From: an uncultured Oscillospiraceae bacterium
GTDB taxonomy: Bacteria; Bacillota; Clostridia; Oscillospirales; Oscillospiraceae
Assembly: GCA_934630985.1 (NCBI GenBank)
Contig: CAKTXO010000025.1
Coordinates: forward strand, 1 to 17,135
DNA: 17,135 nucleotides
Reading direction: 5' to 3'
Notes under the pieces: model-generated
What the model was told of the DNA's origin: nothing
The model's input: the letters and a program-made list of their open reading frames with translations, nothing else
Databases searched by the model: none
Translations under genes and position numbers: made by a program
Shown here: positions 7,701-14,500 of the stretch, one piece after another
Layout of the letters: each line of letters begins with the position of its first letter
Position numbering within the stretch: the first letter of the stretch is position 1

Positions 7701-7731
7701 AAAAAGTGCCTGAGCGGAATCGCTCAGGCAC
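7701..7731 (-). terminator. Rho-independent terminator of the right-hand (Wzx/Wzy) unit
   Basis: Read on the minus strand, a perfect 11-bp GC-rich stem (GTGCCTGAGCG with CGCTCAGGCAC, 7706-7716/7721-7731, 4-nt loop) is followed at once by TTTTTC (7700-7705). This is a textbook intrinsic terminator. The same hairpin occurs again, without the T-tract, at 7917-7942 directly after the flippase gene. The functional copy is now separated from that gene by an inserted palindromic element. Confidence 0.85.
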
Positions 7732-7732
7732 C
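7704..7732. repeat. 29-nt direct repeat, left copy (terminator hairpin)
   Basis: The 29 nt at 7704-7732 are identical, in the same orientation, to 7915-7943. Each copy contains the whole 26-nt palindrome of the terminator. The two copies directly bound the 182-bp palindromic element between them, as a target duplication or a captured terminal hairpin would. Confidence 0.9.
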
Positions 7733-7914
7733 GCAGACTGTCGAAAAACCATGTCATTGCGAGGCAGTGCGCACACTGCCGTGGCAATCCCCCGAATTTT
7801 CAAACATTTTAGATCCTAAACCTGTGGCTTTTACTTCTATCCGGGGGATTCCCACACCAGTCTGCGGACTGGTTCGGAATGACAATGTATATTGGGGACT
7901 TTTTTGACACGCTG
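7733..7914. mobile_element. REPIN-like palindromic element inside a duplicated terminator
   Basis: No gene is present here. The ends are inverted: the left end reads CAGACTGTCGAAAAA (7734-7748), and the right end, reverse-complemented, reads CAGCGTGTCAAAAAA (7900-7914). Inside lie two related units of about 43 nt in opposite orientation. Unit 1 (7752-7794) starts TGTCATTGCGAGGCAG, ends GTGGCAATCCCCCG, and contains the stem 7763-7769/7774-7780. Unit 2 (7842-7884), on the other strand, starts TGTCATTCCGAACCAG, ends GTGGGAATCCCCCG, and contains the stem 7857-7862/7867-7872. Paired inverted units of this kind are the hallmark of REPINs. CATTGCGAG...GCAATCC repeats are widespread in bacterial genomes. 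The 47-nt spacer between the units has no recognisable content. It separates the flippase gene from its functional terminator. Confidence 0.7.
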
Positions 7915-7943
7915 AAGTGCCTGAGCGGAATCGCTCAGGCACC
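7915..7943. repeat. 29-nt direct repeat, right copy (hairpin without T-tract)
   Basis: This is the second copy of the 29-nt repeat, 7 nt after the flippase stop codon. The hairpin (7917-7942) is intact, but on the minus strand it is followed by CTTCAGCG instead of a T-run. It is probably no longer an efficient terminator, although it could still protect the flippase mRNA 3' end. Confidence 0.85.
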
Positions 7944-7950
7944 CAATGAT

Positions 7951-9339
7951 TCAGATCAAAACCCTGCGCTTGCGGATGCGCAGAAGCTCAAAAATACCGA
8001 ACAGGCCGCCCACGGCCCAGCGCAGAAGCCACAGGTTCGGGGTCAGGAACACCAGAGCCGTCACCGCGCAGAACACCGCCGCATAGGAAATCCACAGCTT
8101 CACCGGGAAGGGGTAGTCCTTCTTTCCCAGCAGCAGCCGGCAGTAGCCGTAGTGAAGCACCATCTGAACCCCATGGGAAATCAGGGTAGCCACCGCCGCC
8201 CCTGCCATGCCGATTTTCAGGATAAACAGGTAATTGAGCACCACGTTCACCAGGGACGAGGCGATGGTGACCCCCGCCGTCACCTTGGGCTTTTTGTGGT
8301 AATACTCGAAATTCACCGGGAAGGTGCACAGAAAATTCAGGTAGTACCCGGCAACAAACAGCGGAATCAGCTTGGTCGCCCGCCAATAGGGCTGCGGCAC
8401 ATACACATGATAGACTTCCGGCGCCAGTAGGATAAACCCGCAGGAGAGCACCGTGAAGACCTCCAGGAAGTTCCGGGTCTTGCCCAGCACGGCCTCCCGC
8501 TGTCCCCGCTTGAATTCGTCGAAAAAGAAGGGACACCAGGTGTTATTCAGGGCGGTAAACAGGACAAACAGGAAGTTGCTCAGGGTCAGGGCGCTGCTGT
8601 AGTGACCCACCGTCGCCAAATCCAGCATGTGCTGAAGCATCAGCTGGTCGCTCTGGCCTAAAATCAGATCCGTCAGATTGTGAAAAACCGCCGGAATCGC
8701 CAAAAAGATGCAGAATTTCCAATAATCCTTCCGGTAAAAGGTCTTGCCCCGGAGAAGGATCCAGGCGCAGATGGGAAGCCCCAGGAGCCCATAGGATGCG
8801 GCATTTGCCACCACCCGGCCGTAGTAGCGGATGCTCATGGGCAGCCGAAGCACCAGCACCACCGCCAGCACCAGCGGAATCAGAGAAACCGTCAGCGACA
8901 GCAGCATATTCCAGCCTGCCCGGTACTCATAGACATTTTTGATGTGCAGGAAATTGACGCAGAAGGTGCCGAAGGCCTGTAGGAGCATCAGGCACACCAG
9001 GGCTTTGTCCAGAGCCAGTATCCGGGAAATGGGAGAAAGGAAAATCAGCACAAACCCGGCGCAGACCGAAAAGGTCAGCACCGAAAGACCCATGGCCGCG
9101 GACTGGTAGCGTTTCTGGTCTTCCTCGGGAAATTCCACCCGGGCATTGACCAAAGTAGCCTGGGTTTGCAGGGTGAACACCACCGTCAGGATGCTGACCC
9201 AGATGTTGTAGATTTTCAGGGCGCCGTAGCCGCTGTCTCCAAGAAGCCGAGAAAACAGCGGGCCTGTCAGGATAGAAATGCCGTTGAGCAAAACAGTGCT
9301 GAAAATATTAAAAAAGGCAACGCGATTTCGTTTTTTCAT
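7951..9339 (-). CDS. wzx: Wzx-type oligosaccharide flippase (MOP superfamily)
   Basis: A 462-residue, very hydrophobic protein with about 12-14 predicted membrane helices, the usual size and layout for Wzx/polysaccharide transport proteins of the MOP superfamily. The N-terminus (KKRNRVAFFNIFSTVLLNG, then SILTGPLFSRLLGDSGYG) matches the typical opening, a short basic head followed by TM1 and the family's G-Y-G turn. LILGQSDQLMLQHML near the middle is also family-like. It would flip undecaprenyl-linked repeat units from the cytoplasmic to the outer membrane face for the Wzy polymerase encoded upstream in the same unit. The start is ATG 9337-9339 with AGGAAAG 5 nt upstream. It is the last gene of the right-hand unit. 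Its upstream gap is filled by a small mobile element, which may affect its expression. Confidence 0.9.
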   Translation of the reverse strand: MKKRNRVAFFNIFSTVLLNGISILTGPLFSRLLGDSGYGALKIYNIWVSILTVVFTLQTQATLVNARVEFPEEDQKRYQSAAMGLSVLTFSVCAGFVLIFLSPISRILALDKALVCLMLLQAFGTFCVNFLHIKNVYEYRAGWNMLLSLTVSLIPLVLAVVLVLRLPMSIRYYGRVVANAASYGLLGLPICAWILLRGKTFYRKDYWKFCIFLAIPAVFHNLTDLILGQSDQLMLQHMLDLATVGHYSSALTLSNFLFVLFTALNNTWCPFFFDEFKRGQREAVLGKTRNFLEVFTVLSCGFILLAPEVYHVYVPQPYWRATKLIPLFVAGYYLNFLCTFPVNFEYYHKKPKVTAGVTIASSLVNVVLNYLFILKIGMAGAAVATLISHGVQMVLHYGYCRLLLGKKDYPFPVKLWISYAAVFCAVTALVFLTPNLWLLRWAVGGLFGIFELLRIRKRRVLI

Positions 9340-9351
9340 GTTTCTTTCCTA

Positions 9352-9514
9352 TGGAAGCTCTGAATAAATCGGCAAGAGCTGGCAGCGAGAGATTTTGTTC
9401 TCAGGCAAGGTTTGAAAAACGGTGGAATACTGTATGTATTTCCCGTTTTTCAAACCGCAGGCTGGGGGCAAAAGATCCGCTGTCCAGCCGCAGACGATTT
9501 ATTCAGAGTTTCCT
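9352..9514. mobile_element. MITE-like imperfect palindrome (163 bp) with TA target duplication
   Basis: Terminal inverted repeats GGAARCTCTGAATAAATCG lie at 9353-9371 and, inverted, at 9495-9513 (18 of 19 identical). A perfect 14-bp inner stem (9409-9422/9443-9456) surrounds a 20-nt centre. The arms between also pair imperfectly, so the whole element can fold on itself. There is no ORF. TA dinucleotides flank it at 9350-9351 and 9515-9516. Removing the element and one TA gives AAATAGGAAAGAAACATG: the GT2 gene would end in TAG and the flippase would start 9 nt later, a normal junction for this operon. TA targeting is typical of IS630/Tc1-mariner-related miniature elements such as RUP of pneumococcus; the family assignment is inference. 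Confidence 0.75.
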
Positions 9515-10494
9515 TATTTGACCCGGTGAAGCAGCGGACGCAAAAGCCGGTACAGACCCAGCACCAGCAGCAAGTCCGTCACCCGCTCCTGGAAGGAAAA
9601 GCCCGGAGCAGTCAGGAAAAAGCCGGTGTGCTTGGCAAGCGCCCGGCGGGCATCCCGGTACTGCGCCTCATACCTTTTCCGCGTTTGTCTGTCCGACTGG
9701 GACAAAAGCAGCAGAATATGGGCAAGAGAGTGCACCCGGAGGAAACGGGCGGATTGGGCGATTTCCGGATAATTTTTTCGAATATAAGGGTAGATTTCCG
9801 CTGTATTCTGGGAATAGTGGAAGGTTTTATCCGTGATTTCCACCGTTTGGGTAATGCTCCCCTGCCGGTGGAAATAGTAGTACAGCGGCTCCGGGCACAG
9901 AGCCACCCGCTGCGCCTTCAGGGCAAGGCGGTAGGTCACCGGCATATCCTCGCAGACCCGGCCTTCCGGGTAGCGCATATTCTCAAACAGTTCCCGGCGG
10001 TAGAGCTTGTCGCAGGCACTGGAATCACAGCCGTCGTAGCGGAAGATTCTGCCCGCGAAGGCCACGCCGGAAAGGCACTCGTCGCTTTTGGGGCACAGAC
10101 CGATTTTCTGTGCACCGGTTTTCTCACGGACATCATAGCGGCCGCAGCAGGCAAGCTGGGCGTCCCACTTTATGAGGGCGGACAGGAGGGTCTCGTACAT
10201 CTGTGGGGCGATCCAGTCGTCGCTGTCCACGAAGCCGATAAACTCCCCGGTGGCAGCTTCCAGGCCGGCGTTTCGGGCGGAGCTGAGACCGCCGTTTTCC
10301 TTGTGAATCACCCGAAACCTATGGTCTTTTTCCGCATATTCATCGCAGATTTTTCCGCAATTATCCGGAGAGCCGTCATCCACCAGAAGGATTTCCAGAT
10401 TCCGGTAAGTCTGGCCAAGAATGGAGTCCAGGCACCGGGGCAGGAAAGCCTCCACCCAGTAAACAGGCACAATTACGCTGATGAGAGGATTCAT
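9514..10494 (-). CDS. GT2 family glycosyltransferase
   Basis: A 326-residue GT-A transferase. ISVIVPVYWVEAFLPRCL (5-22) leads to LLVDDGS (36-42), the donor loop ENGGLSSARN (66-75) and the DXD-type motif GFVDSDDWI (87-95). It closely resembles the GT2 encoded at 1220-2203 over the first 95 residues, so the two are probable paralogues in different transcription units. ATG 10492-10494 is preferred, with AAGGAG (10501-10506) 6 nt upstream and a 1-nt gap to the previous stop. The frame is open upstream to 10530, but that extension overlaps the neighbouring gene and lacks GT2 sequence. Its stop codon overlaps the TA flank of the adjacent miniature element; without the insertion the gene would end in TAG at the same codon. 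Confidence 0.9.
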   Translation of the reverse strand: MNPLISVIVPVYWVEAFLPRCLDSILGQTYRNLEILLVDDGSPDNCGKICDEYAEKDHRFRVIHKENGGLSSARNAGLEAATGEFIGFVDSDDWIAPQMYETLLSALIKWDAQLACCGRYDVREKTGAQKIGLCPKSDECLSGVAFAGRIFRYDGCDSSACDKLYRRELFENMRYPEGRVCEDMPVTYRLALKAQRVALCPEPLYYYFHRQGSITQTVEITDKTFHYSQNTAEIYPYIRKNYPEIAQSARFLRVHSLAHILLLLSQSDRQTRKRYEAQYRDARRALAKHTGFFLTAPGFSFQERVTDLLLVLGLYRLLRPLLHRVK

Positions 10495-10495
10495 A

Positions 10496-11737
10496 TCAGG
10501 CTCCTTCGGACAGCTGCCGGTAGATGGCAAGCAGGGTATCCAGATTGGTTTTAGGGTCGTGGGTTATCCGGGCATGGGCACGGGCCTTCTCTCCCATAGC
10601 CGCGGCCTGATCTTCCAAGGCAAACACCTGGCAGATTCCCTGGGCGATAGCTTCCGGGGAAACAGGCGGGCAGAGAATGCCCTCTTCCGAACTCAGAATG
10701 CTGGCCACGCCCCCCACATCCGTCGCCACGCTGGGCGTTCCCAGGAGCATGGCCTCTCCCAGGGAATTGGGGGAATTTTCCATGGTGGAGGGCAGAACAA
10801 AGACGTTGGCTTTCAGATAGTTTTCCTTCATCTGCCCGGCAGAAAGAGAGCCTAAACAGGTGATTTTATCCGTCAGGCCGTACTTTTTCGCAAGGCCCGC
10901 CAGGTATTTTTCATAACCGTTCTGGCGAAGGCCCGACTGCAAAAAGGAGCGGCCGCAGACGTTGATCCGGGCATCCGGGTACTGCCGCAAAACCTCCGGC
11001 ATGGCCTCCAGCAGAAGATGAAAGCCCTTGATGGGATAGACACAGCTGGAAGCGAAAATACTGTGCTTTTCACAGGCTTCATAAAACCACTGGCCTTCGT
11101 AGAAGGGCTTTCGCAAAGTCTCGTTGCAGAAATGGTAGGTTAGCTTCGGATTGATTTCCAGCACCGTTTCCCGATCCCAGTCCGTGCGGCCGATGACGTG
11201 GCGCAATTTTTTCAGAGCATCAATTTCCAGCTCCCCACGCTGGGCGTGGACACGCTGCTGATTGGCAATGCTGTCCCGCCGTAGAAAATCCCGGAAGGTC
11301 TGTGGATGCAGAGCGGACTTTGGCAGACCGTCGGTAAAGTGCGGGGCAATCCGGCAGCAAAGGCCCTGGATGCTGGCAACCGTCCTGTCCAGCATTCCCG
11401 CCGCCTTGGCCGCGTTCACCATAGCCAGAGCGTGGTGATACTCCACACCCCAGATGTGAATCACATCCGGCTGATAGGCTTCCAGTTCCTTTTGAAAAGC
11501 CTGCGCCAGCTCCGGCCGGTAGAGATGAGCCGGAGTCTCCGGCACGGGAGCGTAGCTGCAAAATGCGTCCAACTGCCCCGGCTCTCCGCCGCCCCGGTAC
11601 AAAATCCGCATGGTCACATCCTGATGGCGCAGATCGGACAGCACATGATCCACCCAGTTAACCTCTCCCGCTTCCTTGCCGGTGAGAGCCGTCCGGATGA
11701 GACCGGGGGCATTGTTGCACAGCCAGAGCAGCTTCAT
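10496..11737 (-). CDS. GT4 family glycosyltransferase
   Basis: A 413-residue GT-B transferase, slightly long for GT4. It begins MKLLWLCNNAPGLIRTALTG. DVIHIWGVEYHHALAM (91-106) and ASIQGLCCRIAPHFTDG (121-137) are acceptor-domain features. The donor domain contains ASSCVYPIKGFHLLLEAMP (229-247) and E320/E328 as the E-x7-E motif in PSTMENSPNSLGEAM. A segment of about 60 residues in the middle (LRRDSIANQQRVHAQRGELE onward) is the extra length, seen in GT4 members acting on larger acceptors (family knowledge, loosely applied). The start is ATG 11735-11737 with AAGGAG 8 nt upstream. It overlaps the preceding GT2 gene by ATGA. Sugar specificity is unknown. Confidence 0.9.
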   Translation of the reverse strand: MKLLWLCNNAPGLIRTALTGKEAGEVNWVDHVLSDLRHQDVTMRILYRGGGEPGQLDAFCSYAPVPETPAHLYRPELAQAFQKELEAYQPDVIHIWGVEYHHALAMVNAAKAAGMLDRTVASIQGLCCRIAPHFTDGLPKSALHPQTFRDFLRRDSIANQQRVHAQRGELEIDALKKLRHVIGRTDWDRETVLEINPKLTYHFCNETLRKPFYEGQWFYEACEKHSIFASSCVYPIKGFHLLLEAMPEVLRQYPDARINVCGRSFLQSGLRQNGYEKYLAGLAKKYGLTDKITCLGSLSAGQMKENYLKANVFVLPSTMENSPNSLGEAMLLGTPSVATDVGGVASILSSEEGILCPPVSPEAIAQGICQVFALEDQAAAMGEKARAHARITHDPKTNLDTLLAIYRQLSEGA

Positions 11738-12567
11738 GGATTGTTCTCCTTTTTCCGATTTTTCTTCCCGGAAAGAGCCTCTTTCCAGGTATACAGTCGG
11801 CGAATCGCCCGATAATAGGCACCGCTATACTTTGGGCTCTGGGACAGCTTCACCCGTGCCTTTTGAAAGGTCAGCGCCATCAGAAGGGCATATTTTCGCT
11901 GTTCCCATCTGGGCATATAGGTATCCATCAAACGCTTCTGATCTGCCTGGTTCCGGGCTTTGTGCTTCTCGCTGGCGCTTTCTCCCGCACCCTGATAATT
12001 GGCAATGACCCGGTCAATGTACACAGGACTTACGCCCTTGCCGCAGACCAGATACCAGAGCATTTCCCGGTCGGCAAGAATCCTGTAGCTCAGGTCATAG
12101 GGGTGTTCGGCGAAAATATCCGCCCGGTAAACGGTTGCCTGATGGCAGATCATGGTACGGTAGCAGCTCATCCGAGTGAAGTGTTTGGGATAAGCTCGCA
12201 CCTGCCCGGTCTGGCGGTCAAAGCAGCTGCCGTAATAGAGGGGGGCTTGGGTGCTCTCAATGACACCGGCAATGTCCGCAAGCACCCGGTTGTCATAAAA
12301 CCAGTCTCCGGCGTTCATAAAAATCAGGTAGTCGCCGGTGGCCTCCGCCGCAGCCTGGTTCATGGCATCGTAAATGCCGGTGTCTTGTTTGCGTACCAGA
12401 CGAATCCGGTCGTCGGCAGGAAGCTTTTCCACCGAGCCGTCGGTGGAAAAGCCGTCCTTGACGATAATCTCGAAGTTTTCGTAGGTCTGGCGCAGGGTGT
12501 CCGTCACCGTGGCGATCAGGTCTTCCCCGGCGTTCAGGCACACTGTGATAATACTGAAGCGAATCAT
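11734..12567 (-). CDS. GT2 family glycosyltransferase, WcaA-like NAGD subgroup
   Basis: A 277-residue GT-A transferase of the colanic-acid WcaA-like subgroup. It begins IRFSIITVCLNAGEDL; the nucleotide motif is KDGFSTDGS (37-45, where other members have DGGSTDGT), then QDTGIYDAMN (61-70), and NAGD (85-88) replaces the usual DXD, as is normal in this subgroup. CHQATVYR and ILADREMLWYL further on are also typical. The basic C-terminus (KKNRKKENNP) could contact membrane lipids. ATG 12565-12567 is chosen over a GTG at 12576: AGGAG (12576-12580) lies 8 nt upstream of the ATG, and the ATG overlaps the previous stop as ATGA. It is probably translationally coupled to both neighbours. Donor unknown. 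Confidence 0.9.
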   Translation of the reverse strand: MIRFSIITVCLNAGEDLIATVTDTLRQTYENFEIIVKDGFSTDGSVEKLPADDRIRLVRKQDTGIYDAMNQAAAEATGDYLIFMNAGDWFYDNRVLADIAGVIESTQAPLYYGSCFDRQTGQVRAYPKHFTRMSCYRTMICHQATVYRADIFAEHPYDLSYRILADREMLWYLVCGKGVSPVYIDRVIANYQGAGESASEKHKARNQADQKRLMDTYMPRWEQRKYALLMALTFQKARVKLSQSPKYSGAYYRAIRRLYTWKEALSGKKNRKKENNP

Positions 12568-13670
12568 TTTTCCCACTCCTGTAGGTAGTCCATATGGGCT
12601 TTCGCCATGTTTTCAAGGGTGTAATCCTGGATTTTTTTCAGGGAAGTCCGGCCCATGGCAGGCATATCCGAGGAAAGGAGCTCCCGAAGCCGGTCGGCCA
12701 GGGCGTTTTCATCCCCGACGGGAACGATGTAGCCGTTGACTCCGTTTTCCACCAGCTCCATGCCGGCCACGCACCGGTCGGTGGTGACTACCGGCAGACC
12801 GTAGGCCATGGCCTCATTGATAACCAGACCCCAGATATCCTCCCGGGTGGGAAGGACAAAAGCATCCGCCGCCTTGTAATATTCCGCCAGCGCCGCCTTG
12901 GGCTTGAAGCCCACAAAGTGGACGTTGGCAAGACCCAATTCCTCCCGCAAAGCCGTATATTCCGGCGTGGCCTCGCCGCCCACTAAGTAAATGCCCACGT
13001 CCCTATCCAGCCGGGCGGCAGCCTTCAGAAGCACGTCGAAGCCCTTCCGGGGGATGAACTGGCCGATGGCCAGGAGCATTTTTTCTTCCGGAATGCCCAG
13101 CGTTTCCCGGATTCTCCGTTTCTCTTCCTGGGGCACCACCTCCGGAAGAATGTCCGCCTGATAGAAGGAGGAAAAGGGATACTCCCGGATGCCTTCGGGC
13201 TTTGCCCCATAGTGCACCAGATATTTGGTAGTCTCCTTGCCGGTGCTGAGCCAGCAGTTGGCAAGGCGAACCAGGAAGCGTTTGCAGGCAAATTTCAGTC
13301 TGCCGTCCGGGCGGATCAGGCCGCCGTCCACCTCCATGGTGAAGGGAATTCCATGCAGACGCATGTAGAGCATAGCAAGAATGGCCGTGGGAGAGGAATA
13401 GCCGCCGACGAAAATGGCGTCGTACTCCCCTTTTTTCAGCCACTTGCAGACCTCAAAGCACAGCTGCTTGCCTTTCAGCGCGCAGGTGGTTTTCAGCTGG
13501 ACGGAGCGGAAGCCCCCCTGCCCCGGCTCAAACCACTTGGCGTCCCGGTGGGACACGTCGGCGCAGGGACGGGAATAGAGCACCGTCACCTGGGCTGTTT
13601 TTCCCAGCTCGTCAAAAAACCGAACCCGGTAGGGCGAGGCATAGGTGGTCAAAAACAGAATCCGTTTCAT
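12564..13670 (-). CDS. GT4 family glycosyltransferase
   Basis: A 368-residue GT-B transferase. It opens MKRILFLTTYASPYRVRFFD; the short SPYRVRFF motif marks a GT4 subgroup common in polysaccharide loci. IFVGGYSSPTAILAM (86-100) and the donor-domain start LLAIGQFIPRKGFD (199-212) follow. The acidic motif reads TREDIWGLVINEAM (275-288), so the first position of E-x7-E is D278, with E286 as the second. This is a recurrent variant of this subgroup rather than damage. ATG 13668-13670 was preferred because GGAGG (13676-13680) is 5 nt upstream. An ATG at 13683-13685 would overlap the LicD stop as ATGA but has no ribosome binding site. Specificity unknown. Confidence 0.89.
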   Translation of the reverse strand: MKRILFLTTYASPYRVRFFDELGKTAQVTVLYSRPCADVSHRDAKWFEPGQGGFRSVQLKTTCALKGKQLCFEVCKWLKKGEYDAIFVGGYSSPTAILAMLYMRLHGIPFTMEVDGGLIRPDGRLKFACKRFLVRLANCWLSTGKETTKYLVHYGAKPEGIREYPFSSFYQADILPEVVPQEEKRRIRETLGIPEEKMLLAIGQFIPRKGFDVLLKAAARLDRDVGIYLVGGEATPEYTALREELGLANVHFVGFKPKAALAEYYKAADAFVLPTREDIWGLVINEAMAYGLPVVTTDRCVAGMELVENGVNGYIVPVGDENALADRLRELLSSDMPAMGRTSLKKIQDYTLENMAKAHMDYLQEWEK

Positions 13671-13681
13671 GGCTTCCTCCG

Positions 13682-14500
13682 TCATTCGCCGAAATCGATT
13701 TTCACAATCTGGTGGCGGTTTTCCCGGCTTCCCGCCGGGGGCGGCACCATATAATCCCCGTACATAGAGCGAAGATACCCGTCATAGTCCCCAGGGCCCG
13801 GGAAGGTCTCCCCTTCGAAGGTGTAGGATGCCAGATTTTCCAGCCATTCCCGGCGGAAATACTTGGTGGCACTTCCCGGGTACTGCTGCTGAACCGTCTG
13901 GGATTCCGGGTAGGACACCGCCAGGGCGTCATAGCCCTTGGCAAGGTCATGCTGGCTCACAAAGAGGGATTTGAGCTGATAGTAAAGATACCCGACCCGC
14001 TTTTTCCAGAGGAAGCGACCGTCATCCACCCAGGGTCGGTAGCCGGATTTCATCAGCTTCGTCCGGTAAATGGAGCGCAGGCGGCGTTCCAGCTTTTGCC
14101 GCTCCGCTTCCGTTTCCGGGGCGTTGTCAAAGGGAAAAATGTCCACATAAAAGCCGTTTTCCTTGAGTCGCCGGGTTTTTTTGCCCTCCAAATAGACGGT
14201 GCCCCGCTTCATGACCTTGCCGAAGGGCAGGCCGTAGTTGGGCTCGGAGTACCAGTTCTGGAAGAAGAACTCCGGCTTCAGCTTTTCCGGGGCAATCCGG
14301 CAGAATTTCTCATAATCCGGCCGAAGCATTCCCATGTCCATGTCGTCATCCCAGGGAATGAAGCCCTGATGGCGCACTGCCCCCAGGAAGGTGCCGTGGG
14401 CCAGAAAGTAAGAAATGTCATTTTCCTCGCAGACACGCTTGATTTCCCGGCCGATTTCCAGCTGGGTCAGCTGAATCCGGCGCAGCGTTTTTTGATCCAT
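13682..14500 (-). CDS. LicD-family transferase (phosphocholine/phosphopolyol decoration type)
   Basis: A 272-residue LicD-family protein. The family's nucleotidyltransferase-like core is clear: YFLAHGTFLGAVRHQGF (31-47), then IPWDDDMDMGM (48-58), with the acidic residues D51-D53 and D55 expected to bind metal. FGKVMKRGTVYLEG and ENGFYVDIFPFDNAPE follow as in other members. LicD proteins add phosphorus-containing groups such as phosphocholine to bacterial glycans; which group is moved here cannot be told, and no choline uptake or CTP-activation genes are visible. It follows the polymerase with no gap (TGA directly followed by ATG, 14498-14503), with AGGAGG upstream, so translation is coupled. 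The glycan is thus probably decorated within the same assembly unit. Confidence 0.92.
   Translation of the reverse strand: MDQKTLRRIQLTQLEIGREIKRVCEENDISYFLAHGTFLGAVRHQGFIPWDDDMDMGMLRPDYEKFCRIAPEKLKPEFFFQNWYSEPNYGLPFGKVMKRGTVYLEGKKTRRLKENGFYVDIFPFDNAPETEAERQKLERRLRSIYRTKLMKSGYRPWVDDGRFLWKKRVGYLYYQLKSLFVSQHDLAKGYDALAVSYPESQTVQQQYPGSATKYFRREWLENLASYTFEGETFPGPGDYDGYLRSMYGDYMVPPPAGSRENRHQIVKIDFGE

Noticed and set aside
7683..7907. Small ORFs across the repeat-rich gap (both strands, about 7683-7942)
   Set aside because: They run through palindromic repeats, a terminator and a promoter, and have no supporting ribosome binding site or homology.
2214..7943. CRISPR-like array from repeated palindromes
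   Set aside because: Repeats differ in sequence and length, there are no regularly spaced spacers, and no cas genes are present.
9352..9514. Possible promoter for the flippase inside the MITE
   Set aside because: TTGAAA and TTGCCT sequences occur on the minus strand, but none has a credible -10 box at 16-18 nt.
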